From contig JANXDH010000004.1 of NCBI GenBank assembly GCA_025059745.1, positions 297,783-361,782 of the forward strand: a stretch of 64,000 nt of DNA, read 5' to 3'. How positions within the stretch are numbered: the stretch's first letter is position 1; each line of letters begins with the position of its first letter. This DNA is from Aigarchaeota archaeon. GTDB taxonomy: Archaea; Thermoproteota; Nitrososphaeria_A; Caldarchaeales; Calditenuaceae. This document shows positions 9,709-18,329 of this stretch, piece by piece. The notes below the pieces were generated by a model. That model was not told where the DNA came from and did no database searches. It saw nothing but the letters and a program-made list of their open reading frames with translations. The position numbers and the translations under genes are program-made.

Positions 9709-10884
9709 TTGGTCGAGGGTGAGGTAACGAGGGGAGAGAACTTGAGGGTCCCCCCCTGGCCGATATGGGACGAGGAGGAGGAGAGGAACCTGCTATCGGT
9801 CTTAAGGAGCGGTAAGTGGGGTCTGGGAGGGAGCTGGGTCCAAAAGTTCGAGAGAGAGTTCGCAGCCTATCACGGCTGTCAGTACGGTATCGGGTGCGCC
9901 AACGGCACGGTCGCGCTGAAGGTCGCGTTACGCGCGGTCGGGGTCAAGAGCGGTGATGAGGTCATAACATCGCCCTACACCTTCGTGTCGACTACATCGG
10001 TCATCATAGAACTAGGAGCCATCCCGGTCTTCGCGGACATAAATTTGGAGACGCTGACGATAGAACCGAGCGAGGTGGAGCGGAGACTCAGCGAGAAGAC
10101 CAGGGCGATACTTCCGGTCCACATAGGGGGGTGCCCCGCGGAGATGGAGGGACTGATCGAGGTATCGAGGGGGAGGGACATCCGAATAGTGGAGGACGCC
10201 GCACAGGCACACGGCTCTGAGTACAGGAACCGGCGAGTCGGCGGATTGGGGGACGCTGGGTGCTTCAGTTTCCAGTCAAACAAACTGGTGACCGCTGGCG
10301 AGGGGGGCGTGATAACGACCAACGACGCAGAGACCGCGGCGCTCTCCAGGTCCCTCATCAACTGCGGTAGGACTCCGACTGAGGACTGGTACGAGAGCGT
10401 CGTACTGGGATATAATTACAGGATGTCTGAGTTCGCCGCCGCGGTGCTATCGGCTCAGATGAAGAGGCTGGACGATCACATGAGGAGACGCGAAGAGTCG
10501 TTCAGGGAGTTATCGATCCTCTGCAGGGGACTGGACGGGTTCGAGTGGTTGGAGGTACCGTCGTACGTAACGCGCCACAGCCACTACTTCATCCCCTTGA
10601 CGATCAACCGGAATCACTTCGGGTCGATCGATAAGAGGCGGTTGGTCTCGGAGATAGTCTCCCGAGGCATCCCCTGCTCTACGGGCTACACGGTGCCACT
10701 ATCGCGTCACAGACCGATAGTCGAGTACCTGATGTCACGAGATTACGCGCAGCAAGAGCTCACCAACGTCGAGACCGCGTGCCGTGACGTCATATGGTTT
10801 CCCCACACCATCCTCCTGTTACACCCATCTGAGATGTATCACGTGTACAGGGTCCTCAGGGACGTGAGCAATAATAACACTTGA
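9709..10884 (+). CDS. DegT/DnrJ/EryC1-family sugar aminotransferase
   Basis: This PLP enzyme has 391 residues and probably transfers an amino group to a nucleotide-linked keto-sugar for cell-surface glycans. The PLP-binding region VEDAAQAHGSEY and the loop SFQSNKLVTAGEGG, with the Schiff-base lysine at about K192, are typical. The C-terminal SFQ/HYFIPLTI region also fits. It starts at TTG 31 nt after the alcohol dehydrogenase. There are no sugar genes next to it, but glycan genes lie near 39-42 kb. It could instead act in a small-molecule pathway. Confidence 0.88.
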   Translation: MVEGEVTRGENLRVPPWPIWDEEEERNLLSVLRSGKWGLGGSWVQKFEREFAAYHGCQYGIGCANGTVALKVALRAVGVKSGDEVITSPYTFVSTTSVIIELGAIPVFADINLETLTIEPSEVERRLSEKTRAILPVHIGGCPAEMEGLIEVSRGRDIRIVEDAAQAHGSEYRNRRVGGLGDAGCFSFQSNKLVTAGEGGVITTNDAETAALSRSLINCGRTPTEDWYESVVLGYNYRMSEFAAAVLSAQMKRLDDHMRRREESFRELSILCRGLDGFEWLEVPSYVTRHSHYFIPLTINRNHFGSIDKRRLVSEIVSRGIPCSTGYTVPLSRHRPIVEYLMSRDYAQQELTNVETACRDVIWFPHTILLLHPSEMYHVYRVLRDVSNNNT

Positions 10885-11018
10885 AATTGGCCGCTCGAGA
10901 GCTATCTACTCAGCTGCTTACATCCTACCGCCAACTGTTTTGAACAATAAGTTAATATATTAATCAAATATTGCCGTGATGAAGGCATAATATAAAAGTC
11001 TATCTGGAAAAACCTAAA
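10885..11018 (+). promoter_or_regulatory. AT-rich promoter region of the archaellum operon
   Basis: This spacer is much richer in A and T than its surroundings. A TATA box ATAATATAAAAG lies at about 10987-10998. Its centre is about 27 nt before the TTG at 11019, the distance expected if the transcript begins at the start codon. A second AT-rich run at 10946-10970 may bind regulators. No gene was seen inside. Confidence 0.65.
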
Positions 11019-11543
11019 TTGTGGATCCATCATATATTTGATATGATAAATCAAAAGTTTATAAAAAATATAGATAATACCACTCCCGGAGAACCACTCA
11101 TTAACGTAGTAGATTTAAAGGTCATCGGTGAGATGCTTGAATCTATACTCGATACTGACTGCATTAAGGCGCTGATGTATTATATGGGTAAGTCCTTTGG
11201 TACCCGGTGGATATCGGCAAACCTCTCCAATATTTCAGGCCTCGTGGACTTAGAGAGGCTAATGAACGAATTCCTGAGGCGGTTCTGCCTGAATGAGGCC
11301 CTCTGGTTCAAGATAATGCTGGCGGACGACTCGATGAGGAGCTTGAAGGCACTCCTGAGAGGGTTGAAATGCCCCTACTTCGAAGGCGGTTTCAATGCCC
11401 AAGTGACGAACTTCATCAGAGGCTTCCTGTTAGCTGTATTCTTGGAGGTCAGGGCGAAGTACCTTCCAGATCACATCAAGTGCGTCCTCCTTGAACTCGA
11501 GGGCTCCTTCTTCATCGAGAAGATGGGTGAAGCTGGTGCCTGA
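11019..11543 (+). CDS. V4R-like domain protein, first gene of archaellum operon
   Basis: This is a 174-residue protein. The C-terminal half (from about 95, ending FIRGFLLAVFLEVRAKY, then IKCVLLELEGSFFIEKM) resembles the end of the V4R (4-vinyl reductase-like) ligand-binding domain, although the usual cysteines are thinned out. The N-terminal half, GEMLESILDTDCIKALMYYMG, also fits a V4R alpha-beta start. The first 20 codons are very AT-rich, unlike the rest, but the TATA spacing supports the TTG at 11019 as the start. Standing first in the archaellum operon, it may be a sensor or regulator of motility. The domain call is moderate and the role is inferred. Confidence 0.55.
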   Translation: MWIHHIFDMINQKFIKNIDNTTPGEPLINVVDLKVIGEMLESILDTDCIKALMYYMGKSFGTRWISANLSNISGLVDLERLMNEFLRRFCLNEALWFKIMLADDSMRSLKALLRGLKCPYFEGGFNAQVTNFIRGFLLAVFLEVRAKYLPDHIKCVLLELEGSFFIEKMGEAGA

Positions 11544-12162
11544 GGAGGTTGGTGAGGCGGATCAGATAAGGAGGTTGATGCAGGAGATAAACTCCGTCAA
11601 GGGACCCTTGGAGAGCACGTTGATGGACATAAGAGAGGTACTCAACACTCTAGACAACCCACTCTCTCTGATAGGGTCGATTTCCACGAAGGAGAAAGAG
11701 AGGACCAACGGAGCCCCCGCCCAAGTCACCACGAGTGGCGCGACCAAACATGAGAGGCCACAAGAGAGGCACGCGGTTGGTGTGAACGGAGAGCATCAAG
11801 CCTCCATCAGACACGTAGCCACCAACAACCGGAGCCTCAGACTCATCAACGCATCCACTTGCGCGATGCTCCTCCTGAACCTCTTGGGCAAGACCGAGGC
11901 AGAGAGACTCGTGTACAGCATGTTGAAGCGTAGCAGCTCGATGAGCGAGGAACTCCTGGCGGTCGTCGATCACCTCAATAACCTCACCAACGCGATGTTG
12001 GTGGATCTGGAGAAACCCAACAGGACTGCATCATCAAGGGACGGTTACTTACTAACCTCGTTGTCGTTCCTGAACATGTTACAGAATAACCCGGAGGACC
12101 CCTTCATATCGATTCTGGCGATCTCGACGATACACCTCTTACACTCGTGCCGAGGGGACTGA
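11527..12162 (+). CDS. archaellum accessory protein, ArlC/D/E-like
   Basis: This soluble protein is about 211 residues. Its N-terminal helix (RRLMQEINSVKGPLESTLMD, IREVLNTLDNPLSL) resembles the short coiled region of ArlC/D/E proteins, which link the archaellum motor to chemotaxis. A Thr/Ser/His-rich linker follows (about 65-115), then a helical C-terminal domain beginning ASTCAMLLLNLLGKTEAERL. There is no membrane segment, unlike crenarchaeal ArlX. The start is GTG 11527 or GTG 11536. Both overlap the previous gene by a few codons. The assignment rests on position before ArlG/ArlF and weak sequence features. Confidence 0.5.
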   Translation: MKLVPEEVGEADQIRRLMQEINSVKGPLESTLMDIREVLNTLDNPLSLIGSISTKEKERTNGAPAQVTTSGATKHERPQERHAVGVNGEHQASIRHVATNNRSLRLINASTCAMLLLNLLGKTEAERLVYSMLKRSSSMSEELLAVVDHLNNLTNAMLVDLEKPNRTASSRDGYLLTSLSFLNMLQNNPEDPFISILAISTIHLLHSCRGD

Positions 12163-12165
12163 GAG

Positions 12166-12657
12166 ATGGTAGGCAGCGTATTAGTCGATAGCGTCATGCT
12201 GATCTCTACGTTACTGATCGTGACTGCGATGCTCGGCGTCTACACGATGAATTTCTCAGCTATGACTGACGCAAACCGTCTGCAGGTAGAGAAGCTGAGA
12301 GAGAGGTTGATGACAGAGATAATGATAACGGTTGTATTCTATAATCCAGTAAATAATAAAGTCGTGATTTACCTGAAGAACGTAGGGTCGGCAGACGTAT
12401 CGCACGGTGATCTAACGATATCCGATGTTTACATCATCTCTCAAGACAGGTACATTCATCTGACGTACTCGAGCGCCCCTGAGACTGGAAAGTGGACTTA
12501 CGAGTTATTGAACGACTTGAACCGCGACGCTAAGTGGGGACCTGGTGAGACGACAGTGATAACCGCGTTAATTGACAGGCCTTTGAGCAGCGGCTCTCAT
12601 AAGGTGATGGTTGTCCTGAAGAACGGCGTATCGGCAGAGGAGGTCTTCTCGACCTGA
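12166..12657 (+). CDS. arlG: archaellum stator protein ArlG-like
   Basis: This 163-residue protein has one N-terminal membrane helix (about 5-28, VDSVMLISTLLIVTAMLGVY), followed by an immunoglobulin-like beta domain with strands such as NNKVVIYLKNVGSADV and TTVITALIDRPL. Known ArlG proteins have this layout and form part of the stator that anchors the rotating archaellum to the S-layer. The order G then F then H-I-J matches crenarchaea. ArlF and ArlG are hard to tell apart from sequence alone, so the letters are assigned by order. Confidence 0.72.
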   Translation: MVGSVLVDSVMLISTLLIVTAMLGVYTMNFSAMTDANRLQVEKLRERLMTEIMITVVFYNPVNNKVVIYLKNVGSADVSHGDLTISDVYIISQDRYIHLTYSSAPETGKWTYELLNDLNRDAKWGPGETTVITALIDRPLSSGSHKVMVVLKNGVSAEEVFST

Positions 12658-12669
12658 GGGGGGTGGGAC

Positions 12670-13185
12670 GTGTCAGCGTTCACATCACCAATCACGGTCT
12701 TCGTTGTCATGGTTCTGATCTTAAATCTATACTTGATGAACAGCATAAACCTGAGCGAGTGGAACGATCTACTGAGGACTTATCAGAGACACCTCACAAG
12801 CGAGAAGAAGTATGAGTTCGGCTCATCGGCCCTCTTCAGGAACGGATCGTTCGCAATCATCAAGATATGGATGGTCAATGACGGCCTGCCCTGCGACGTT
12901 CTCTCACTCTTCGATATGGTGCTGACCTATAGGGACGTGTACGGCAACGCCGCCTCCAAGGTATTGAGGTTCAACGATCCAATGGGATGGCGTCCGATTA
13001 ACGTCACTCTTCGTGGAGGAGCGGAACTGATGAATCCCGTGAGGCTCGACCACCTTACGGGTGTACTGGACCCCGGAGAGGAGATGTTGGTTACCGTTCG
13101 CCTTCCATACGATATGGCCCCCGACTCACCGGTCTACGTGATAATGACGTCTCCCGGGGGATGGAGGGAGGTGTTGGTCCTGTGA
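12670..13185 (+). CDS. arlF: archaellum stator protein ArlF-like
   Basis: This 171-residue protein has an N-terminal membrane anchor (about 6-24, SPITVFVVMVLILNLYLMN) and an exposed beta-sandwich domain (SFAIIKIWMVNDGLPCDVLS to VYVIMTSPGGW). In known archaella, ArlF binds S-layer protein and keeps the motor static. The gene starts at GTG 12 nt after arlG and its stop overlaps the GTG of arlH (GTGA), so F and H are coupled. The match is by architecture and gene order. Confidence 0.72.
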   Translation: MSAFTSPITVFVVMVLILNLYLMNSINLSEWNDLLRTYQRHLTSEKKYEFGSSALFRNGSFAIIKIWMVNDGLPCDVLSLFDMVLTYRDVYGNAASKVLRFNDPMGWRPINVTLRGGAELMNPVRLDHLTGVLDPGEEMLVTVRLPYDMAPDSPVYVIMTSPGGWREVLVL

Positions 13186-13901
13186 CGGATAAACCATCGA
13201 AGAAAGTCTTACTCACTAAGAACGAGGAGCTCGACAAGAGGATCGGCGGGATCCCCCTACCCTCGTTGGTGGTGATAGAGGGGCCGAACGACTCGGGGAA
13301 GAGCGTCCTGGCCCAACAGATGATATACGGCGGGTTGGAGTGCGACCTGAGGATATGCTACATCTCGTCCGAGGGGAGCGGCAGCTACATACTGTCTGCG
13401 ATGGAGAACCTCGGTTTCAACGTCAAGGGACATTACCTATCGGGCAGGCTGGGACTGATCTCCCTACACGTGAAAGGGATGGAGTGGGCACCCGAGGTTG
13501 CCAAGGAGGCGCTGTTCCTCCTGGTAAATTACTTCAAGAGGAAGTCGAAGAAATACGACCTATTTGTCGTGGACTCGTTGACCCTCCTCTTCACCAAGGT
13601 AGACGACAACTCAGTCTTGAACTTCCTCTCGGAGGTACGGAGGCTCATAGACGACGAGAACTTCTCGTTCATCTTCACCTTACATCATTACGCGCTTAAT
13701 CAGGAACAGCTCGTCCGGATAAGGTCGATATCCGATACTCACTTCCAGCTCGCGGTCAAGGAGATGGGCGAGAAACTGATAAGGATACTCGAGGTACTGA
13801 AGGTGAGAGGCGCGACAAAACCGTCGTCCTTCCTCCTAAGCTTCGAGGTCGACAGTAACTTCGGGATAAAGGTTCTCCCCTTCACTCAGGTGAGGCTATG
13901 A
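13182..13901 (+). CDS. arlH: archaellum motor ATP-binding protein ArlH
   Basis: ArlH is a RecA/KaiC-like protein that binds ATP without strong hydrolysis and forms a ring under ArlI in the archaellum motor. The protein has 239 residues. The P-loop GPNDSGKS lies at 34-41 and the Walker B strand is KYDLFVVDSLTLLF near 124-137. The start GTG at 13182 overlaps the arlF stop. An ATG 21 nt upstream is also in frame but lies inside arlF. Its stop overlaps the arlI ATG (ATGA). ArlH is not found in simple type IV pilus systems, so it supports the archaellum reading of the operon. Confidence 0.88.
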   Translation: MTDKPSKKVLLTKNEELDKRIGGIPLPSLVVIEGPNDSGKSVLAQQMIYGGLECDLRICYISSEGSGSYILSAMENLGFNVKGHYLSGRLGLISLHVKGMEWAPEVAKEALFLLVNYFKRKSKKYDLFVVDSLTLLFTKVDDNSVLNFLSEVRRLIDDENFSFIFTLHHYALNQEQLVRIRSISDTHFQLAVKEMGEKLIRILEVLKVRGATKPSSFLLSFEVDSNFGIKVLPFTQVRL

Positions 13902-16855
13902 GCCTCGAGGAGCTAGAGGAGTTATTGACCGAGAACCCACACCTCAGATCCTATCTAGAGTCCTATGTATCGGAGGGCAACCAGTTCCCGCTCTACGTGA
14001 CCCAGCTCTCAAGGGATTTACGGGAACTTCACGAGGTAAACGTGCTCTATCCCATCGGTGACCCGTACTTCATCCACATAGTCAGCTCACCTGGCACCTA
14101 CTGGAAGTCGTACTCAGTCATCAGTCCGGAGGTCCAACCAGAGGCCTACTCCGCGCTGATCTCAGTCGAGGAGGCACTCGCATACCTTTTGGTAGACAAC
14201 CCGGTACCTAAGACGAAGGACGAGAAGGAGGGGCTACTGAGGCAGCTCCTGGATGTGGCGGTGAGGGATGACCACTCTCTCAAGGCGGGAGAGTTCAAGG
14301 TCGTTCGAAGGCGCGGAGTCGTCAAGCACGTCCTCGCGGAACCGGTCCTGTCGAGGGCCCTCAAGCACGTGGTGCTTGTCGAGAAGATAGGACTCGGGAT
14401 AATAGACCCCCTCATCAAGGACCCTTACATAGAGGACATAAGTTGCGACGGCATTGGACCGATATTTATCGAGCACAAGGTCTTTGGGAGCTGCAAGTCC
14501 AACATAGTCCTCAAGACGGTCGAGGATGTGGACCTCCTGATCGCGCGTCTCGCGGAGAGGTCTGGGAGACCTGTCACGGTCAGGTCACCCATAGCAGATG
14601 CGACGTTACCGGATGGTTCGAGGATCAACGTGATCTACGGCAGCGACATCAGTAGGCGCGGATCGAACTTCACCGTAAGGAAGTTCGCTGACACGCCAAT
14701 AAGCATAACTCAGCTGATAAAGTGGGGCACACTCAGCTCACTAGAGGCGGCGTATCTCTGGTTCCTCTTAGAGTACGGGCTGAACATATGGTTCATCGGT
14801 GAGACCGCCTCGGGTAAGACGACGCTCCTGAGGGCGGCCTGCGCATTCATAAAACCGACTGCTAAGATAGTGTCCATAGAGGACACCCCTGAGATAGTAG
14901 TACCTCATGAGAACTGGATAAGCGAGGTCACAAGGTCCGGACAGGACGGGACCGAGAAGGTCGACCTCTTCGACCTCCTCAAGGCCGCGCTGAGGCAGAG
15001 ACCTAACTACATCATAGTGGGCGAGATAAGGGGGAAGGAGGCCGCGATCGCATTCCAAGCGATGCAGTGCGTGGAGGACGCGTACGTGGCGACCCCCTCG
15101 GGTGTGATCAAGATCTCCTCCCTCTACTCGCAGTTTGGTCGCGATACGGACTCTGAGCTGGTGAACCTGCCTTACCCGGTAATGGTCTACGTGACGAGAC
15201 CGAACGGGACGCTGACCCTCTCGAGGTGCATCGGGATCAAGCGTATGCGTTCGAGTCAGTTGGTACGCGTCAGGTTCAGCGATGGAGGCGAGCTCAGGGT
15301 CACTCCCAATCACAAATTCATAATGACCGATGGGAACGGAGAGTACGAGATCACCGCATCAGAGCTCCTGGCCTCATGGGAGGCGGGACGGAGGGGACTG
15401 AGGCTAGCGATTAGAGGTCCCCCGATGATAAGTGAAGCCTCTAACGGATCTGAGTCGTTCTACATACCGGCAAACCACCCGGAGCTCTGGTGGATGGTAG
15501 GCAGGCTGGCGGGAGGGGACGTGATCACCAAGAACGGCGGCAGGTACGTATGGGTCTCCGACGTCAGATCGAAAGGTGAGTTCGACAGGTTGAGGAAGGC
15601 GATAAAACGAGTATACCCGAGCGTGAACCTGAGGGTCAGGCCTAAGAGGAACGCGCTGAGGGTGAACATGAGGAACGTCCCCCCACAGTTGATACACTGG
15701 TTGATGATGAACGGCCTCCTCGTTGAGTGTGGGAGCGTTATGGTAGGATCTTCCACAGGTCTGGACAGGAGATTCGAGGCTCAATTCAGAGAGGGGATGT
15801 TGAGCGCGATGGAGGTGAGCGGGGGTACCAACAAGCTCAGGTCCGAGAGCAAGATGGAGGGCGCGATACAGGTAGCGTATAACCTATCGAGCCTCGGCCT
15901 CAACGGCAACTCTTACCTGAAGATCTACGCTGGATACGGCATCCCGGACGATAGGCTCTCCAGACTCTTGACAGTTATAGATAACCTGTCCATCAGATGC
16001 GACCTGAGGAGGGTATCGACGATCAGGGGGATGTCCCTGAGGTTCAGGACGAATAAGAAGGACTGCGAGGCGGAGGACGTCGGCGGTACGTGCCTCGGGG
16101 ACCTTCACGAACTAGAGTATTCTACAGAGGAGGACGGCGACCAACAGAGGATCCCGGTAACCTACTGGGTCAAGGGGAGCCGCGTGGCGGTCTTCTCTGA
16201 GGGCAAGAGAGTCTACACGTACTTCAACCCGCCCAACGCAGTCTACGTAACTGATGTTAAACCATCAGAAGGCTCATACGTCTACGACTTGGTGATAGAG
16301 GGAGGAGGTTACTACATAGGTGGTCTGGGGACTTCAATACCCATCGAGGACACGGGACACGGTGTGATATCGACCTTCCACGCCGGATCGGTACAGAAAC
16401 TCATTCAACGATTGACCGGAGACCCGATCGAGATACCCAAGACCTTCGTTGATAACCTGAACTCGGTAGTGATACAGAGCGCGGTGAGGGTACCGAAGAC
16501 TGGGAAGCTGGAGAGGCGCGTGCTGTCGATCAACGAGATCATAGGACTGGACCCGGAGACCCAGGGGATCAACTTCATCGAGCTATTCAGCTGGGAGCCG
16601 ACCCACGACGCTCACGAGTTCAGGGGGGAGGGCACCAGTTACGTGCTTGACAACAAGATCTCGGTCCTGAGGGGCCTCAGCAGGCGAGAGGTGAAGAGGA
16701 TCTACGCGGAGCTCCGCGAAAGGGCGCGGTTCCTAGAGACCCTGATAGGGGCTGGCGTCATGGACTACTACCAGACATTCAGGCTGATCTCGATCGCGAC
16801 CCAGAGGGGGATAGGAGAGGCTCTTCAGGTACTGAGGGAGGGGGTCTCTGCTTAA
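13898..16855 (+). CDS. arlI: archaellum motor ATPase ArlI, intein-containing
   Basis: ArlI is the hexameric secretion-type ATPase that assembles and rotates the archaellum. The precursor has 985 residues and becomes a 557-residue protein, a normal ArlI length, after removal of a 428-residue intein. Walker A GETASGKTT is near 300-308 and Walker B IIVGEIRG near 375. The conserved AFQAMQ/TGHGV...TFHA segment is interrupted by the intein between Gln390 and the Thr. Downstream, VQKLIQRLTGDPIEIPKTF and VDNLNSVVIQSA match crenarchaeal ArlI closely, as I recall that family. The ATG overlaps the arlH stop. The intein has its own entry. Confidence 0.93.
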   Translation: MSLEELEELLTENPHLRSYLESYVSEGNQFPLYVTQLSRDLRELHEVNVLYPIGDPYFIHIVSSPGTYWKSYSVISPEVQPEAYSALISVEEALAYLLVDNPVPKTKDEKEGLLRQLLDVAVRDDHSLKAGEFKVVRRRGVVKHVLAEPVLSRALKHVVLVEKIGLGIIDPLIKDPYIEDISCDGIGPIFIEHKVFGSCKSNIVLKTVEDVDLLIARLAERSGRPVTVRSPIADATLPDGSRINVIYGSDISRRGSNFTVRKFADTPISITQLIKWGTLSSLEAAYLWFLLEYGLNIWFIGETASGKTTLLRAACAFIKPTAKIVSIEDTPEIVVPHENWISEVTRSGQDGTEKVDLFDLLKAALRQRPNYIIVGEIRGKEAAIAFQAMQCVEDAYVATPSGVIKISSLYSQFGRDTDSELVNLPYPVMVYVTRPNGTLTLSRCIGIKRMRSSQLVRVRFSDGGELRVTPNHKFIMTDGNGEYEITASELLASWEAGRRGLRLAIRGPPMISEASNGSESFYIPANHPELWWMVGRLAGGDVITKNGGRYVWVSDVRSKGEFDRLRKAIKRVYPSVNLRVRPKRNALRVNMRNVPPQLIHWLMMNGLLVECGSVMVGSSTGLDRRFEAQFREGMLSAMEVSGGTNKLRSESKMEGAIQVAYNLSSLGLNGNSYLKIYAGYGIPDDRLSRLLTVIDNLSIRCDLRRVSTIRGMSLRFRTNKKDCEAEDVGGTCLGDLHELEYSTEEDGDQQRIPVTYWVKGSRVAVFSEGKRVYTYFNPPNAVYVTDVKPSEGSYVYDLVIEGGGYYIGGLGTSIPIEDTGHGVISTFHAGSVQKLIQRLTGDPIEIPKTFVDNLNSVVIQSAVRVPKTGKLERRVLSINEIIGLDPETQGINFIELFSWEPTHDAHEFRGEGTSYVLDNKISVLRGLSRREVKRIYAELRERARFLETLIGAGVMDYYQTFRLISIATQRGIGEALQVLREGVSA
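15068..16351 (+). mobile_element. intein in ArlI with degenerate homing endonuclease
   Basis: An in-frame 428-residue insertion begins with Cys (CVEDAYVATPSG, block A) and has block B as GGELRVTPNHKFIM with the TxxH motif. Block F is VYDLVIEGGGYYIGG. It ends IPIED before the +1 Thr of TGHG. The last residue is therefore Asp where Asn is usual, with Glu before it where His is usual. The middle holds two LAGLIDADG-like halves, WWMVGRLAGGDV and REGMLSAMEVSGG. The second has lost the usual acidic residue, so the endonuclease is probably inactive. Boundaries are set by the ArlI sequence that closes up when it is removed. Confidence 0.88.
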
Positions 16856-18323
16856 CCTAAGACTCCAGAGACGTAGCGGTCGATCGGATCAGCTCGTCTC
16901 ACTGCTATATCTAGCGTCGATCGCTCAGTCGGAGCTCGACGACTCGGTATACATCAGGTCCGTCGCGGGTGCCAGTGGGTCCCTCTCAGAGATAGGCGAG
17001 AGCTTCAGGAAGGTGCTCACGCTGAACAGGGAGTGGGGTTACAAACTTGCCGACTCCTTCTCCGTGATATCCAAGAGCGCCCATCCGAGGTGGCTGTCTG
17101 AACTACTGAAGAGGGTAAGCCAGGCCATAAACATAGGCATCAGGCTCTCCTCGATCATAAGGGGTGAGTTCTCAAAGGCGAGGGAGATCATAATAATGGA
17201 CTTCGAGAGGAGGATGGATCGTCTCAAGACTCTGGGCGATGCGTTCTCGGCGATGCTCAGCTCGCTCTCCTTCCTCCTTATCGCCATCACATTACTCTCG
17301 TTCCTGATGGGCGGTGAGGCCAAGTTCATACTGACTCTACTGATATACGTGATAGCCGGGATATACGGAGCTTTCATCGCCTACTCCCTCAAGGTCTCGG
17401 TGCACGACAGGCTCTTCAACGGCCTGCCCAATGGCTCCTTGATCGTCTACCTGATCGAGAAGTACTCGCCCCCCTTGTTGGTAGTTGTAAGCCTCTCCGC
17501 GGGTCTGACAATACTCTTCTCGGGAGAGCCGAACGTACTGCTCTCTTTGATACTTCCGGGGGCTGCATTGGCAGTGCCCACTTTTATCGCGCGGAGGGTA
17601 GTCTCGAGTATCTCTATCATCGACAAATACGCTCCGTTCCTCATGAAGGACCTCTGCGAGACCCTCTCCCTCACTAATGTCATCGAGCGGTCCCTGGAGG
17701 TGGTACGCGTCAACGATTACGGCCCCCTATCCCGTCACATCTCCCGCCTTCACCTCAGGCTGAAATCGGGAATCGACCAGGAGGTCGCGTGGCGCGCGTT
17801 CATGGCGGAGTCGGGCAGCCAGCTACTTAGGGAGGTCGGCGAGGTCTTCATAGAGGGCGTGAAGAGGGGGGCGCCGATAAAGGAGCTGGGGAGGTTGCTC
17901 TACGACCACCTGAGCGACAGGTTAGCGATGAGGAGGAGGAGACAACAGGTCGCCGGTTACATCAAGGGTCTCGTGATACCGATAACTCTATCGGTCTCTG
18001 GAATTCTGGGGCTCATGGACACGCTCTTCATGACACTCGGTCTCATAAGCGAGCTGACGAGGGGCATCGAGGGGATGATCTTTACCTTCGTGGACGTGGG
18101 GGACCTCAAGATCTACTCGCTGCTGTTCCTGCTGGTAGTCTCTATCGGTGGAGGACTCTTCGTCCACGTCGTAGAGAGGCGGAGCTTCATAGATGCGATA
18201 TTCTACACGGGATTACTGCTCTCGGTCTCGGGGACCGTCTACCTGGTCGTGGCAAACCTCGCCGTCAACCTGCTCTCTGGATTCACTCAGCACCTCTTCA
18301 ACATTCCGGGGCAACTGAGGTAG
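16848..18323 (+). CDS. arlJ: archaellum membrane platform protein ArlJ (non-standard start)
   Basis: ArlJ is the polytopic membrane platform on which ArlI works. Hydrophobic segments are visible around SFLLIAITLLSFLM, LTLLIYVIAGIYGAFIAYSL, PPLLVVVSLSAGLTILFS, VIPITLSVSGILGLMD, LLFLLVVSIGGGLFV and FYTGLLLSVSGTVYLVVA. The first GTG is at 17013, but family-like coding sequence (SDQLVSLLYLASIAQSELDD, then IGESFRKVLTLNREWGY) continues upstream in frame to a stop at 16833 without any ATG, GTG or TTG. The only likely start codons are CTG 16848, which overlaps the arlI stop, or CTG 16902. With CTG 16848 the protein has 491 residues, normal for ArlJ. Confidence 0.85.
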   Translation: MLNLRLQRRSGRSDQLVSLLYLASIAQSELDDSVYIRSVAGASGSLSEIGESFRKVLTLNREWGYKLADSFSVISKSAHPRWLSELLKRVSQAINIGIRLSSIIRGEFSKAREIIIMDFERRMDRLKTLGDAFSAMLSSLSFLLIAITLLSFLMGGEAKFILTLLIYVIAGIYGAFIAYSLKVSVHDRLFNGLPNGSLIVYLIEKYSPPLLVVVSLSAGLTILFSGEPNVLLSLILPGAALAVPTFIARRVVSSISIIDKYAPFLMKDLCETLSLTNVIERSLEVVRVNDYGPLSRHISRLHLRLKSGIDQEVAWRAFMAESGSQLLREVGEVFIEGVKRGAPIKELGRLLYDHLSDRLAMRRRRQQVAGYIKGLVIPITLSVSGILGLMDTLFMTLGLISELTRGIEGMIFTFVDVGDLKIYSLLFLLVVSIGGGLFVHVVERRSFIDAIFYTGLLLSVSGTVYLVVANLAVNLLSGFTQHLFNIPGQLR

Positions 18324-18329
18324 GACGAG

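Noticed and set aside
10974-11018. GTGATGA before the archaellum operon as a possible box C
   Set aside because: No box D follows within range and the stretch overlaps the operon promoter.
14768-15313. 181-codon open frame on the minus strand inside arlI
   Set aside because: It mirrors the codon pattern of arlI, has no promoter and its product has no recognisable motif.
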